Assembly: GCA_963730225.1 (NCBI GenBank)
Contig: CAVSQX010000003.1
Coordinates: 1-64,000, forward strand
Length of the DNA stretch: 64,000 nucleotides
Reading direction: 5' to 3'
DNA from: CAVSQX01 sp963730225
Lineage (GTDB): Bacteria > Planctomycetota > Phycisphaerae > Tepidisphaerales > Tepidisphaeraceae
Shown in pieces: positions 9,391 to 18,691 of this stretch. Position 1 is the stretch's first letter. Each line of letters starts with the position of its first letter. The position numbers and the translations under genes are program-made. The notes below the pieces were generated by a model. The model had not been told where the DNA came from and did not search any database. It was given only the letters and a program-made list of their open reading frames with translations.

Positions 9391-9489
9391 TTAACCCTGC
9401 CATTTTGGCATGGACTTGCTGGCCTTCGGCGCGCTCCATTCCTGCGCATAGGGCGAACGTCTGATGAATCGGGTGCTGCGCGGCGCCGA

Positions 9490-10055
9490 TAGCGTACGCG
9501 TTCCCCCAGCGGCAACGAATATCTGCTGTTTGCGGACATCACGCCGGTGGGGCAGCGGGCGAGGTTTTTCGCTTTCCGCTGAACGTTCGCTCGGCCGACG
9601 GGGACGGGCAATTTTTGGTGGACGCACCCGACCTGGTTCCGGCATCGGCGGCGGCCAAAGCGCTGGCGGATGATCCGTCGATGACCGCCGAGATTCTTTT
9701 TCAGCCGCGCACACCGGTGGCGGGGGTTGACGCCCATTTTCTGATTCGGCTGAAGGACGATGGGCGGCCGGTGAACGATTTGGAACCGTACCTGGGTGCG
9801 ATGTCGCATTGCGTGATCGTGCCGCAGGACTCGCAGGTATTCGTGCATTGTCATCCGGAGCAACTGAATCGGCCCGGCCCCGATGCCCGTGCCGGCCCGG
9901 ACATCCCTTTTGGCGTGATCTTTCCCAAGCCCGGATTGTATAAACTGTGGGCCCAGTTCAACCGGAAGGGCAAGGCAATCGTCGCGGATTTCGTGTTTGA
10001 GGTGAAGCGGCCGGCACTTCCGCCGCAATTGATACGATTCCTGCTGGACGACTGA
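9490..10055 (+). pseudogene. Decayed gene, C-terminal part of a small secreted-type protein
   Basis: The open part at 9615-10055 encodes PYLGAMSHCVIVPQDSQVF, VHCHPEQL and PKPGLYKLWAQFNRKGK, a pattern familiar from extracytoplasmic proteins of metal-resistance or cupredoxin neighbourhoods. Upstream, EYLLFADITPVGQR is read in one frame from about 9499, and the continuation GEVFRFPLNV lies in another. The break is at GGG 9557-9559, where one more G would join them. Further upstream the frame is stopped at 9490 and no start codon or signal peptide is seen. I interpret it as a 5'-truncated remnant next to the island edge. Family and function are uncertain. Confidence 0.55.
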
Positions 10056-10174
10056 AAAGTGCTGCGCGGAACGTGCTCAAGATGATATAATGCCCCGTCG
10101 GCCGTCTGGAACTCCGCTAAACCGCGGGATCGGTTTTTTCATCGATGTCGACGGGAAAATCCGTTGTATAGACC

Positions 10175-11077
10175 ATGTCTCCCCAAGTCTCTGTAGTCGT
10201 TGGCACGTACAACTCTCAGCGGTTTCTCGCGCCGGCGCTGGATTCGCTGCTGGCTCAGACGCTGCGGGAATTTGAGCTGATCGCGGTGGATGACGGCTCA
10301 ACCGACCACACGGCGGAGATTCTGGAGGATTATCAGGCAAAAGATTCCCGGGTCCGCCTGATTCGCATTAAGCACAGCGGGATCGTGCAGGGACTCAACA
10401 CGGGGCTGGAGGCGGCTCAGTGCGAAATCATCGCTCACGCGGACGCCGACGATCTGCATCACCCCGATCGATTGCGCAAGCAGTTCGATTTTCTCCAGGC
10501 CAATCCGCAAGTCGTGGCGGTGGGCTCGCGCCTGGAGGTGATCGAGCCGTACGGCTCACCGCTGCGAATCACCAATCACAAGTTGACGCACGAGGAAATC
10601 GAGGCGGAACATCTGGCAGGAAGCGGCTGGGCGCTGGCGAATCCGGCGGCGACGTTCCGCAAAAGCGTCGCGCTGAAAGTGGGCGGCTTTCGGACCGATT
10701 ACCCCTTCTCGGAAGACTTCGATTTCTACGTGCGGATGGCCGAAGCGGGGCAGTTGGCGAATTTGCCGGAGGCTCTGGTGAAGTATCGGCTTCACTCATC
10801 GAGCTGTAATTGGAAACACCATGGAACGCAAATGAACAACAAACCCGCGCTGCTCTCCGAGGCGTATCGCCGCCGGGGAAAAACGATGCCGGCGGGGATC
10901 GCTTTTCCCAGCGCCTGGGATCGCCCGCCCGGGGGACGATACGTTTCCTGGGTGTGGGCGGCGCTGAAAGACAAGAATGTCGCCGGAGCGCGAAAGCACG
11001 CATGGTCGGCGCTGAAATCGGCTCCCTTGTCCGTCGCCACCTGGCGGGCGGGATATTGTGCGCTTCGCGGATACTGA
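10175..11077 (+). CDS. GT2-family glycosyltransferase (first of three tandem copies)
   Basis: This is a cytosolic or membrane-associated GT-A fold glycosyltransferase of 300 residues. It has the nucleotide-sugar site VDDGSTDHT and the metal-binding HADADD. A C-terminal tail ends in repeated Trp/Ala/Leu-rich sequence (WSALKSAP...WRAGYCALRG), shared with the next two genes. The donor and acceptor sugars cannot be predicted. No clear ribosome site precedes the ATG. The next gene begins one base after this stop codon, so the two are probably co-transcribed. Confidence 0.9.
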   Translation: MSPQVSVVVGTYNSQRFLAPALDSLLAQTLREFELIAVDDGSTDHTAEILEDYQAKDSRVRLIRIKHSGIVQGLNTGLEAAQCEIIAHADADDLHHPDRLRKQFDFLQANPQVVAVGSRLEVIEPYGSPLRITNHKLTHEEIEAEHLAGSGWALANPAATFRKSVALKVGGFRTDYPFSEDFDFYVRMAEAGQLANLPEALVKYRLHSSSCNWKHHGTQMNNKPALLSEAYRRRGKTMPAGIAFPSAWDRPPGGRYVSWVWAALKDKNVAGARKHAWSALKSAPLSVATWRAGYCALRGY

Positions 11078-11078
11078 C

Positions 11079-11978
11079 ATGAACACGCTGTCGGTTTACA
11101 TGCCCGTCTACAATGTTGCCGCGTGGGTGCGGCAGGCGGTGGCGAGCATCCTGGATCAAAGCTTCGAAGATTTTGAATTCATAATCGTCGACGACGGATC
11201 GACAGACCAGACGCTTTCGATTCTGGAAGAGCTGGCGCGGCAAGACCAACGGATTCGGGTGATTCAACAGCCGCACCAGGGCGTTGCCGCGGCCGCCAAC
11301 CGCGCCATCGCCGAAGCGAACGGTGAATTTCTCGCCCGCATCGACGGCGACGACATCGCGCTTCCCCGGCGACTTCAGAAGCAGGTGGAATTTCTTCGCC
11401 AGCACCCGCGATGTGTCGCCGTCGGATCGCGCATGCTGTTGATCGACGAAGACGGACTGCCGATGTACATCATGCCGCACACGGTTTGCGGGCACGACGA
11501 AATCGATTCGGCGCTGATGAAAGGGGGTTGGTCGATCGCTCAGCCGTCGTGCACGTACCGGCGGCAGGCGGTGGTGGATGCGGGAGGATATCCGCCGGAG
11601 CTTTCGCTGCACGAAGACCACGATTTGTTTCTTCGCCTGGCCGAACGCGGAACGCTGGATAACCTGCCGGAGGTGCTTCAATTGTACCGGCAATATCTGG
11701 GGAGTCTGACGTTTGTGAAGGGGCCGGACTCGGCCAGGATCATGCGCTCGATTTTGCACGAGGCGCGCCGCCGACGCGGGCTTGAGGAGCCTTCGCCGCT
11801 GGAGGATCAAGATTTCAAGGAGCGTCCGCCAATCGACCGATGCCGTCAATGGGCGTGGATGAGCCTTCAGGCCGGCCATGTGCGGACGGCCCGAAGATAC
11901 GCTCGAAAAACGCTGCGGCTGGCGCCGCTGTCGGCGCATTCGTGGAAGCTGATGTATTGCACGCTGCGCGGGCGTTGA
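11079..11978 (+). CDS. GT2-family glycosyltransferase (second tandem copy)
   Basis: The product is a 299-residue paralogue of the preceding gene. It has YMPVYNVAAWVRQAVASIL at the N-terminus, IVDDGSTDQT, the metal site RIDGDD and the same C-terminal tail (ARKTLRLAPLSAHSWKLMY). The start is placed at ATG 11079, immediately after the upstream TGA, because the conserved domain begins there; an in-frame ATG at 11058 lies inside the previous gene. It is likely involved in building a surface or exopolysaccharide chain; specificity is unknown. Confidence 0.9.
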   Translation: MNTLSVYMPVYNVAAWVRQAVASILDQSFEDFEFIIVDDGSTDQTLSILEELARQDQRIRVIQQPHQGVAAAANRAIAEANGEFLARIDGDDIALPRRLQKQVEFLRQHPRCVAVGSRMLLIDEDGLPMYIMPHTVCGHDEIDSALMKGGWSIAQPSCTYRRQAVVDAGGYPPELSLHEDHDLFLRLAERGTLDNLPEVLQLYRQYLGSLTFVKGPDSARIMRSILHEARRRRGLEEPSPLEDQDFKERPPIDRCRQWAWMSLQAGHVRTARRYARKTLRLAPLSAHSWKLMYCTLRGR

Positions 11979-12012
11979 GCGTTTCTTCCGGACGACACCC
12001 TCGAAGACACTC

Positions 12013-12979
12013 ATGAGTGAGCCGTCAACTGCGCCACCGACGATTTCTGTCCTGATGCCGGTGTACAACGCCCAGCGCTACCTGCGTCAGGCGATCGACA
12101 GCATTCTTGGCCAGAGCGCGGGGGACTTTGAGTTCATTTGCGTGAACGACGGCTCGACCGACAGCTCGCCGCAGATTCTGCGGGAGTGTGCCCAGCGCGA
12201 TCCGCGCCTTCGCATCGTCGATCGGGCCAACGGCGGGGTGACCAGCGCGCTCAATGCCGGGTTTGGCGATCGCGCGCGGTGAATTTGTTGCCCGGATGGA
12301 TGCGGACGACGTGGCCGCTCCGTCGCGCTTCCAGCGGCAGCTTGAATACATGCGTGAGCATCCGGAGTGCGTAGCGGTGGGTTGCCTGGTGATACAGACG
12401 GACGCCGGGGGGGTGGAACGCAATCGCAGTCGGCCGTATCTCACCCACGAGCAGATCGCCGATTGCCTGTGGGACGGCGACAGCAGCGCGCTGCCGCATT
12501 TCGGCGCGTTCATGCGCCGCAGCGTGCTGGGGCAGATCGGCAACTATCGGGAGGAGTTTCGCACGGCGCAGGATCTGGATTTGTTCCTGCGTCTGTCGGA
12601 AGTCGGCAAGCTGGCCAACGTGGGTGAATACCTGATGTATTACCGAGTGCACGAAGGCAGCGTCGGGGCTCGGCAGGGAAAGGAGCAGACGCGCAATGCG
12701 CGGGAGATTCTTCGCCAGGCGTATGAGCGGCGCGGGATGAAGCTACCGCGTCATTTGGCCAAGTGGTCGAACCTGACGGTTGCGGTGAATCAGTCGAGGT
12801 GGGCGTGGCAGGCGCTGGAGGAACAGCGCTACGCCGATGCCCGCCGCCTTGCCTGGAGCGTTCTTCGCCGGCGACCGGCGCAAGGAAAATCGTGGCATTT
12901 GGCCCTGCATGCCGCGCTGGGGCCATGCCGAACGTATCTGCGATCAGCCGTTCGAAGCCTGCGCAAATTCACGGGCTGA
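12013..12979 (+). CDS. GT2-family glycosyltransferase (third tandem copy), apparent frameshift at 12262-12264
   Basis: The first frame (ATG 12013) encodes VLMPVYNAQRYLRQAIDSIL and VNDGSTDSS and runs to ANGGVTSALNAG. The conserved continuation LAIARGEFVARMDADD is in the next frame and ends at 12979. Removing one T from TTT 12262-12264 joins them into a protein of about 321 residues collinear with the two upstream paralogues. Domain content and tail (RYADARRLAWSVLRRRP) match them. Either a homopolymer sequencing error or a recently inactivated third copy would explain this. Confidence 0.82.
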
Positions 12980-12987
12980 AAAATCCG

Positions 12988-13821
12988 CTACGGCTTTCGA
13001 CAGATATACAAAACCGACTGCTGGAGAATGCCGTGCTTCTCGAACACGTCACCGCCGAAATGGGTATATCCCAGGCCCGATACGTTGAAGCCGGCCTGTG
13101 CGAGGCGGTCGATGAAATCGCTGCGTTCGTAGAGCCGGAGATGATCGGCCTGACCGAACCGTCGCACGCGTTGAGCGGGGTCTGAGAGATTCGCATCTTC
13201 GATCGTGGCGCGCAGGCTGAGCACGATCGGCGCCATGGCGATTCCCCAACCGCCGGGTTTGAGAACGCGGAATAGTTCGCGCATGGCACGGCGGTCGTCG
13301 GGAACGTGCTCCAGAACGTGGGAGCAGATGAAGCAATCGAAGGAGTTGTCGGCGTAGGGCTTCATGTCGGTGATGTCGACGCGGTCATCGACGTCGGTTC
13401 TGAGCAGATCGGCGCTGCGATAGTCAAAACAACCGAGGTTGCGAATCAGTTGCCGCAGAGTTTTGGCCGGGGCGATGTCGAGCATTCGGAGTTTTGTTCC
13501 ATGGCCGATGCCCTTCGCCTGGGCGCCAATGAACAGCGCGTACAACCGGGTTCGATCGTTGGCCCGGCAATAGGGACAGGCGAACTGCTGCAAATTCAGC
13601 GTCTCGGCCTGGGCGAACAACTCCATGTCGAAGGCGTGTTTTTTTAGATCGGCCATCAGGCTCGGCAGGGCTTGCGACAGGGGAAGGAAGCGGCAGACGC
13701 GCCTTTGGCAAAGCGGACAAGCGAACGGGTAGGAACGGAGGGCGGCCTCGAGTCGCCAAAGCGGCGGCTTCAGTCGGCTTGGGATGAGCTTTGCCAGCAC
13801 AGAGCGAGTTTGGCGAATCAT
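12988..13821 (-). CDS. Class I SAM-dependent methyltransferase with an N-terminal Cys-rich zinc-ribbon-like part
   Basis: The 277-residue protein has paired CPLC and CPYC knuckles (probable zinc ribbon, first 95 residues). A Methyltransf_11-like domain follows, with LRMLDIAPAKTL, then DNSFDCFICSHVLEHV and the conserved FRVLKPGGW. The start is put at the inner ATG (13821, MIRQTRSVLAKL) because the 16 residues further upstream look non-coding. It converges on the third glycosyltransferase with 8 bases between stops. Methylation of a sugar or lipid in the adjacent glycan pathway is a guess from context. Confidence 0.85.
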   Translation of the reverse strand: MIRQTRSVLAKLIPSRLKPPLWRLEAALRSYPFACPLCQRRVCRFLPLSQALPSLMADLKKHAFDMELFAQAETLNLQQFACPYCRANDRTRLYALFIGAQAKGIGHGTKLRMLDIAPAKTLRQLIRNLGCFDYRSADLLRTDVDDRVDITDMKPYADNSFDCFICSHVLEHVPDDRRAMRELFRVLKPGGWGIAMAPIVLSLRATIEDANLSDPAQRVRRFGQADHLRLYERSDFIDRLAQAGFNVSGLGYTHFGGDVFEKHGILQQSVLYICRKP

Positions 13822-13893
13822 CGCGGGCTCCCTGTCACCTTGCCGAAACACAACGCTGGGAAACAACAAGATGGTACGCGCCGCGAGTTCAAC

Positions 13894-15334
13894 TCAAAAT
13901 TTGTAGGTCACCGCGCTGTAGGCAAAGTCGATGTCCTGATGTGGTCCGGTCTGCTGTATGAAGGTGCCGGCGAAGAAATGGCTGTAGCCCACGTAGATGC
14001 TTAGATGGCGGTCGATCTGCCAGTTCAGCAGAAAATCCAACTCGTTGCCGATGTACCGGGCAGTGGACGCTCCCGCCGCGCGGAGGACGCTGCCTGAGGC
14101 CGCGTAGACGGCATCTTGCAGGCTCTGACGCCAGAATTCGTAGAACGACAAACGCACCTTCAGCGAATCGGCGAATTTTTCGTGCTCGAGCAGCGTCAAA
14201 TCTAATCCCGGATCGATGTCGATGATGTTCTGCCGGCCGATGGCGTCGATGTTTCCGAATTGTCCGTGGCCGGATGGATAAAGCTGGTTGAATGTTGATA
14301 TGGTTCCGGGATTTTTGTTGCCGCCGCTGGCGATGTCGGCGCCGAAATAAAATCTCGGCCGAAGCGGCACCCCGAAAAATGTGAATCCATCCTTGGTGGC
14401 GACGGAGTAAGCGTTGATGTCGGCGGTCTTGAACGAACCGACCTGGTAGTCTCCTTCGAGATCAAAATCGAACGGTTTGGGGGCCGAAGTGACGCGTGCT
14501 CCCAGGTTGTAAAGACTCTCCGTTCCAGTGCCGGGAAGCGGAGCATAGGTTGCGTTCAATCGGTTCAGATAGAGCGTGTACAGTTCGAGTTTGCTGCCGG
14601 CGGCCGGGATCAACTCGGGCATTTTCAGCGTGTCGTAGATTCCCGCCAGGGCATTTTTGTCATCCGAGCTATCGAACTTGTAAGGCTCCACGAGCACCGG
14701 CCGCGCGAGGAAAAGGGTGAGGGAATTGCCCGGAGATGCGAAGTCGGCGCGAAAGCCGTCGAAGGTGTGGCGAGCGTTGAGAAAGTCGGCCGGGCCTATC
14801 AACCGCTCCGCTCCGAACTGTAGATACTGCCGCCCGGCCCGCAGGGTGAGCGCCAAATCGCCGTCAATCGGAATCCGCACATCGCCGAAGCCCTGCCTCG
14901 AGATCGAGGTCATCAAGGTCGGTCGGCCGCGGCCCGCCGTTGCGGAAGTTCTCGAACGCGCTGGCGCCCTGCACGAACAGGCGGAGATTTGGCCCGAAGT
15001 GAACGTCCGCATTTTCCGTCAGCCGGATGAGATTGTATCCGCCGGGCGTCTGCGGCCCCGAGCCGAAGAGGTAGTTATTGAAGTACTCGTAACGGTCGCG
15101 GACTTCCCCGCCAAACGTGGCGTAGATATCACCGGAGTGATCGAAAGGAACGAATTTAACCGGATCGAAAAAATCAGTTCGCTGCGACGGATCGCGGAGG
15201 TAGCTGTAGTCTTCGTTGTAGCGCCCGACGGTGTATGGCGGCGGCACGATCGGCGCGGTAGTCGGCTGGGTTGTTTGTCCCCAGGCAAAGCCGCTCGATA
15301 GGCATAACAGCAGCGCGATGCAGTTGGCTTTCAC
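13894..15334 (-). CDS. Alginate-export-family outer-membrane beta-barrel, apparent frameshift at 14891-14893
   Basis: The protein starts with a signal peptide (VKANCIALLLCLSSGFAWG). GTG 15334 is chosen as start because GGGAGGT lies six bases upstream. The N-terminal frame shows FGGEVRDRYEYFNNY and reaches DLDLEAG. The conserved continuation FGDVRIPIDGDLALTLRAGR is one frame over and ends at 13894 with a terminal aromatic residue, YKF, typical of outer-membrane barrels. One G too many in GGG (minus strand of 14891-14893) explains the break. The corrected length is about 480 residues, usual for the Alginate_exp family. It probably exports or passes a polymer or small molecule. It is divergent from the ABC exporter genes at 15486. 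Confidence 0.85.
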
Positions 15335-15485
15335 GCAGCGACCTCCCGCCCGACGTGGCGTTGCCATGTAAAATCGTTGTGCCCACAAGCAGATTATCGG
15401 AGTTGGCTGAAAAGTCAAAATTCTGCTGTTTTCACGACGGATATCGCGCGCGGCATTTTGCTGCTGCGGTTAGAATGGGCTGGTC
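15335..15485. promoter_or_regulatory. Divergent promoter region between the outer-membrane barrel and the ABC exporter
   Basis: These 151 bases separate two divergently transcribed genes and contain the ribosome site GGGAGGT of the barrel gene (minus strand). Promoters for both directions must lie here or within the neighbours. I could not identify a convincing -35/-10 pair. Confidence 0.45.
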
Positions 15486-16616
15486 ATGTGGCTTCTGGCG
15501 TGGAACAACCTGCGGCACGATCTGGTTCGATTGGTGGTCTCCATCATCGGAGTGAGCGTGGCGATCGCTCTGATCTGCGTTCAAGGAGGAATGTTTCTCG
15601 GAGCGGTGGAAACCGGCGCGAGGCTGCCTCGGCGGGCTGATGCTGATATCTGGGTGGTGCCCGAAAAAACCGTCACCGGCGAATTTTCGGTGACGATGCC
15701 GGAGCGAAAGATGTATCAGGCGCTGAGCGTGCCGGGCGTCGAGCGCGCGGGCCGGCTGCTGGTCGGGCAGGTCATCTGGCGATTTCCCGACGGCCGGCAG
15801 GAGCCGGTCTTTGTCATCGGCTGCGAAAGTGGGCGCGACTGGTTTGGCATCGCGTCGGCATTCGATCCAGCAATTCCGCGCGACCGGGCGGTGCTGTTTG
15901 ATGATCGCGAGAGCATTCGGCTCAGCACCGACGGACGGCCGTTGAGCGTGGGCGACCTGGGCGAACTCAACGGCTATCGCGCTCAGGTGGCGGGTTTTGC
16001 GCCGAATCTCAATGCGTTTGCCGTGACGCCTTACATCATGTGTGGGCACGAAGCGGCGCGAAATTACCTGGGCGTGGCCGACGATCAGACGACGTTCGTT
16101 TTGGTCAAGTGCAAGCCCGGCGCGAATGTGCAGAGCGTGAAGGCCGATCTCCAGCGGCGACTGACGGATGTGGAAGTGCTGACGCGCGACGAATTTGCCG
16201 ACCGCTGCTGGAGGTATTGGGTAATCAACACCGGCATGGGAATGGCGCTGATTCTCAGCGCGGCGCTGGCGTTTGTTGTGGGAACGACGGTGGTGGGACA
16301 AACGATGCTCAACAGCGTGCTGATCAAGCTGCGGGAGTTCGCGACGCTCAAGGCGTTGGGTTTTGGAAATGGATTTGTGTTTGGGGTCGTCGGGTTGCAG
16401 ACGGTGATTGTGGCGTTGATTGGTTACGGGATCGGAATCGCGGCGACTGTGGCGGTGGCGCGATGGGCGGGGGATTTTGGAAATGCGGTGGTGATTCGGA
16501 CGCCGCCGATACTGCTCTACGGCATGGGGCCGGTGGCGGTTCTGATGAGTTTGATGGCCGGTCTGGCCGCCGCCGCCAAGGCGATGCTGGTGCCGCCGGC
16601 CAAGGTGTTCCGATGA
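15486..16616 (+). CDS. FtsX/MacB-type ABC exporter permease (DevC-like)
   Basis: This inner-membrane permease of 376 residues has one N-terminal TM segment (SIIGVSVAIALICVQGGMFL). A periplasmic domain of about 230 residues follows (ADIWVVPEKTVTG is typical of the DevC branch), then three C-terminal TM segments of the FtsX domain. It forms an exporter with the ATPase encoded by the next gene, whose ATG overlaps this stop by four bases (ATGA at 16613). The DevC branch is known from tripartite exporters working with an outer-membrane channel. Substrate is unknown. Confidence 0.88.
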   Translation: MWLLAWNNLRHDLVRLVVSIIGVSVAIALICVQGGMFLGAVETGARLPRRADADIWVVPEKTVTGEFSVTMPERKMYQALSVPGVERAGRLLVGQVIWRFPDGRQEPVFVIGCESGRDWFGIASAFDPAIPRDRAVLFDDRESIRLSTDGRPLSVGDLGELNGYRAQVAGFAPNLNAFAVTPYIMCGHEAARNYLGVADDQTTFVLVKCKPGANVQSVKADLQRRLTDVEVLTRDEFADRCWRYWVINTGMGMALILSAALAFVVGTTVVGQTMLNSVLIKLREFATLKALGFGNGFVFGVVGLQTVIVALIGYGIGIAATVAVARWAGDFGNAVVIRTPPILLYGMGPVAVLMSLMAGLAAAAKAMLVPPAKVFR

Positions 16617-18373
16617 CCGCGCCGGTGGCCCAACTCCAGGGTGTCTGCAAGCATTATGGCCACGGCCATACGGCGGTGACGGCGTTGCGCGATGTGAACC
16701 TGGATTTGCATGCGGGACAATTGACGTTGATTGAAGGTCCGTCGGGTTGCGGGAAGACGACGCTGCTGGAGATTCTGGGGCTGCTGTTGCCGCCCAACAG
16801 TGGCGAGGTGTTGATCGAGGGTCGGCGGGCGAGTGGATTTGGACAAATGAAGACGACGCGCCTGCGGCGAGCGAAGGTGGCGTTCGTCTTCCAGGATTTC
16901 AATCTGCTGGATTCCTTGAAAGCACGGGACAACATTTCGATCGTCGCGGCATTGCACGGCTCGCATCCTCGTCGCCGAACCCGGGAAGCGCTGGAAACGC
17001 TGGGCCTGGCGAATCGTGCCCATCATCGGCCGTCGCAACTGAGCGGAGGAGAGAAGCAGCGCGTGGCGATCGGCCGGGCGCTGGTCAGCAATGCCCGGCT
17101 GGTGCTGGCTGACGAGCCGACCGCTAATCTCGACTGGGCGCTGGGGCGAACGATCGTGCAGACTTTGGCGCAGATCGCGCACAGCCAGGATCGCAGCGTG
17201 GTGGTTGTTTCACACGATCCACGACTGGAGCCCTTGGCCGACCGCGTGATCAGCCTTTCGGATGGGATGATCGTCGGCGAGCGGCGCGCGGGGCGAGCGT
17301 CGGTGGCGATCGTGATTATCCTGGCGCTGCTGGCGGCGGCTTACGTCGGTTGGATGAAATTCGCCGATTTTCAGCGCGGTCTGCTAGATCCACCGCCGAC
17401 CACGATGTCGGCCGATCCCGAATCGCCGTGGGTCGCCGCCGCGCCGGCAGTTACCGAGCCGCACTCGAGGCTCATTCAACTCTCCTGCGATCGACCGGGG
17501 ATTATCAGGTCGATTAACGCCAGCAGCGGTGACCACATCGCCAAAGACGCCATTCTGGTGCAGCTTGACGACGACGAGGCGCGGGCACAACTGCAATTGA
17601 GCCAGGCCGAGCTGGCCACGGCGCAGGCGGCACTGGCGGATCTGAAAGCGTGGACTCGGCCGGAGGATATCGACCAGGCGAAAGCTGATGTCGAGGTTGG
17701 CAAAGCTCGGCTGGCGTTCGCACAAACCGAATACGAACGGATGAACCGCTTGCGGGGCACGCAGGCGGCGGCGGCGGATGATGTGGATCGCGCCCGCCAG
17801 AATCTGGATGTCGCCAAGTCGCAGCTTGCATCGGCTCAGGCCATCCTGGCCCGAGATGTGAATGGTCCGACGCCGACGGCCCTGGCCCAGGCTCAGGCGC
17901 ACGTGGCCGAGGCGTCGGCGGCGGTGGAAGTCGCCAAGGCGGCGCTGGAACATCGTTGCTTGCGGAGTCCGGTGGATGGGGTGGTGTTGTACGTTTACAT
18001 GAAGCCAGGCGAGGCGATCGACCTGGAATCGCCGCAACCGATTCTGAGTCTGGCCGACTCCGGCCCGATGCGGCTTCGGGCTGATGTGGATGAAGCGGAT
18101 ATCGGCGCGATCTTTGTCGGGCAGACGGTGCAGGCCAGCAGCGACTCGTTTGATCGCGTTTTTTTCGGCACTGTGGCGTCGATGGAGCCGATCATGGGTC
18201 GGCGAAACATTACGACGAATCGGCCGCGCGAGCGGCAAGACACGCGGATTCGAGAAGTGGTGATCGATCTGGGCAAGGACGCCGACAGTTTGCCGATCGA
18301 TTTGATGATGACGGTGCGCTTTATGAATCGCGATGCGCAGGAAAAAATGAGCGCGACGCAGCCGGCGAAATAA
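16613..18373 (+). CDS. ABC-transporter ATPase fused to an HlyD-like membrane fusion protein
   Basis: One uninterrupted 586-residue frame encodes two subunits of a tripartite exporter. Residues 1-225 are a MacB/DevA-type ATPase: Walker A GPSGCGKTT (Lys48), signature QLSGGEKQR (142-150), Walker B LVLADEP and the switch His in VVSHD. Residues 229-249 form one TM segment (ASVAIVIILALLAAAYVGW). The rest is a periplasmic adaptor with a biotinyl-lipoyl half-motif (IRSINASSGDHIAKDAILV), a long alpha hairpin rich in Ala, Gln and Leu, and the second half motif (LRSPVDGVVLYVYMKPGEAI). In known DevBCA and MacAB systems these are separate genes. Topology is sensible: ATPase cytosolic, TM, adaptor outside. 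A removed stop codon through a base error at GGGG near 17310 remains possible. Confidence 0.85.
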   Translation: MTAPVAQLQGVCKHYGHGHTAVTALRDVNLDLHAGQLTLIEGPSGCGKTTLLEILGLLLPPNSGEVLIEGRRASGFGQMKTTRLRRAKVAFVFQDFNLLDSLKARDNISIVAALHGSHPRRRTREALETLGLANRAHHRPSQLSGGEKQRVAIGRALVSNARLVLADEPTANLDWALGRTIVQTLAQIAHSQDRSVVVVSHDPRLEPLADRVISLSDGMIVGERRAGRASVAIVIILALLAAAYVGWMKFADFQRGLLDPPPTTMSADPESPWVAAAPAVTEPHSRLIQLSCDRPGIIRSINASSGDHIAKDAILVQLDDDEARAQLQLSQAELATAQAALADLKAWTRPEDIDQAKADVEVGKARLAFAQTEYERMNRLRGTQAAAADDVDRARQNLDVAKSQLASAQAILARDVNGPTPTALAQAQAHVAEASAAVEVAKAALEHRCLRSPVDGVVLYVYMKPGEAIDLESPQPILSLADSGPMRLRADVDEADIGAIFVGQTVQASSDSFDRVFFGTVASMEPIMGRRNITTNRPRERQDTRIREVVIDLGKDADSLPIDLMMTVRFMNRDAQEKMSATQPAK

Positions 18374-18691
18374 TTGCGCGAGCCCCGGATTTTATTCGGC
18401 GTCGTCCGCGCGGGTACAAAAGGTTACACATTTCCAAGGGCTGAAACCCGGTCTTTTTGATGTAATGGTTTGCTGCTTATGGGGTTAAGTGGTAACGCAG
18501 GGGGGTGGCGCTTTTGGAAAGTGTATACCAGCGCCGGGGAGTGGGCGCTGGTGTGGTGAAGCGGCAACCGCTCCGGTGATTCCGACCTCGACACCGGCGG
18601 AGGCGACGATTTGGAAAATGGGCGGCCGGGCGGCGTTGTTCCGTTCCTGGTTGTTCCAAGTTGGTCGGCGGACGAAGCCTAGGATTGACGC
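18374..18691. other. Intergenic region with a hairpin
   Basis: No credible gene is seen in these 318 bases. Short frames on both strands have no recognisable protein features. The only structure noted is the perfect hairpin at 18527-18552. Confidence 0.5.
18527..18552. repeat. Perfect 9-bp stem hairpin
   Basis: ACCAGCGCC pairs exactly with GGCGCTGGT around an 8-base GGGGAGTG loop. No T tract follows on either side, so a simple terminator is unlikely. It could be a dispersed palindromic repeat (REP-like) or a regulatory RNA structure. Confidence 0.5.

Noticed and set aside
10569..12068. 499-codon frame antisense to the glycosyltransferases
   Set aside because: Arg/His/Pro-rich composition typical of a shadow; the plus-strand frames hold conserved GT2 motifs.
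16040..16612. Extension of the ABC fusion frame upstream of 16613
   Set aside because: It overlaps the permease gene in another frame, has Gly/Arg-rich shadow composition, and the ATGA overlap at 16613 gives a natural start.
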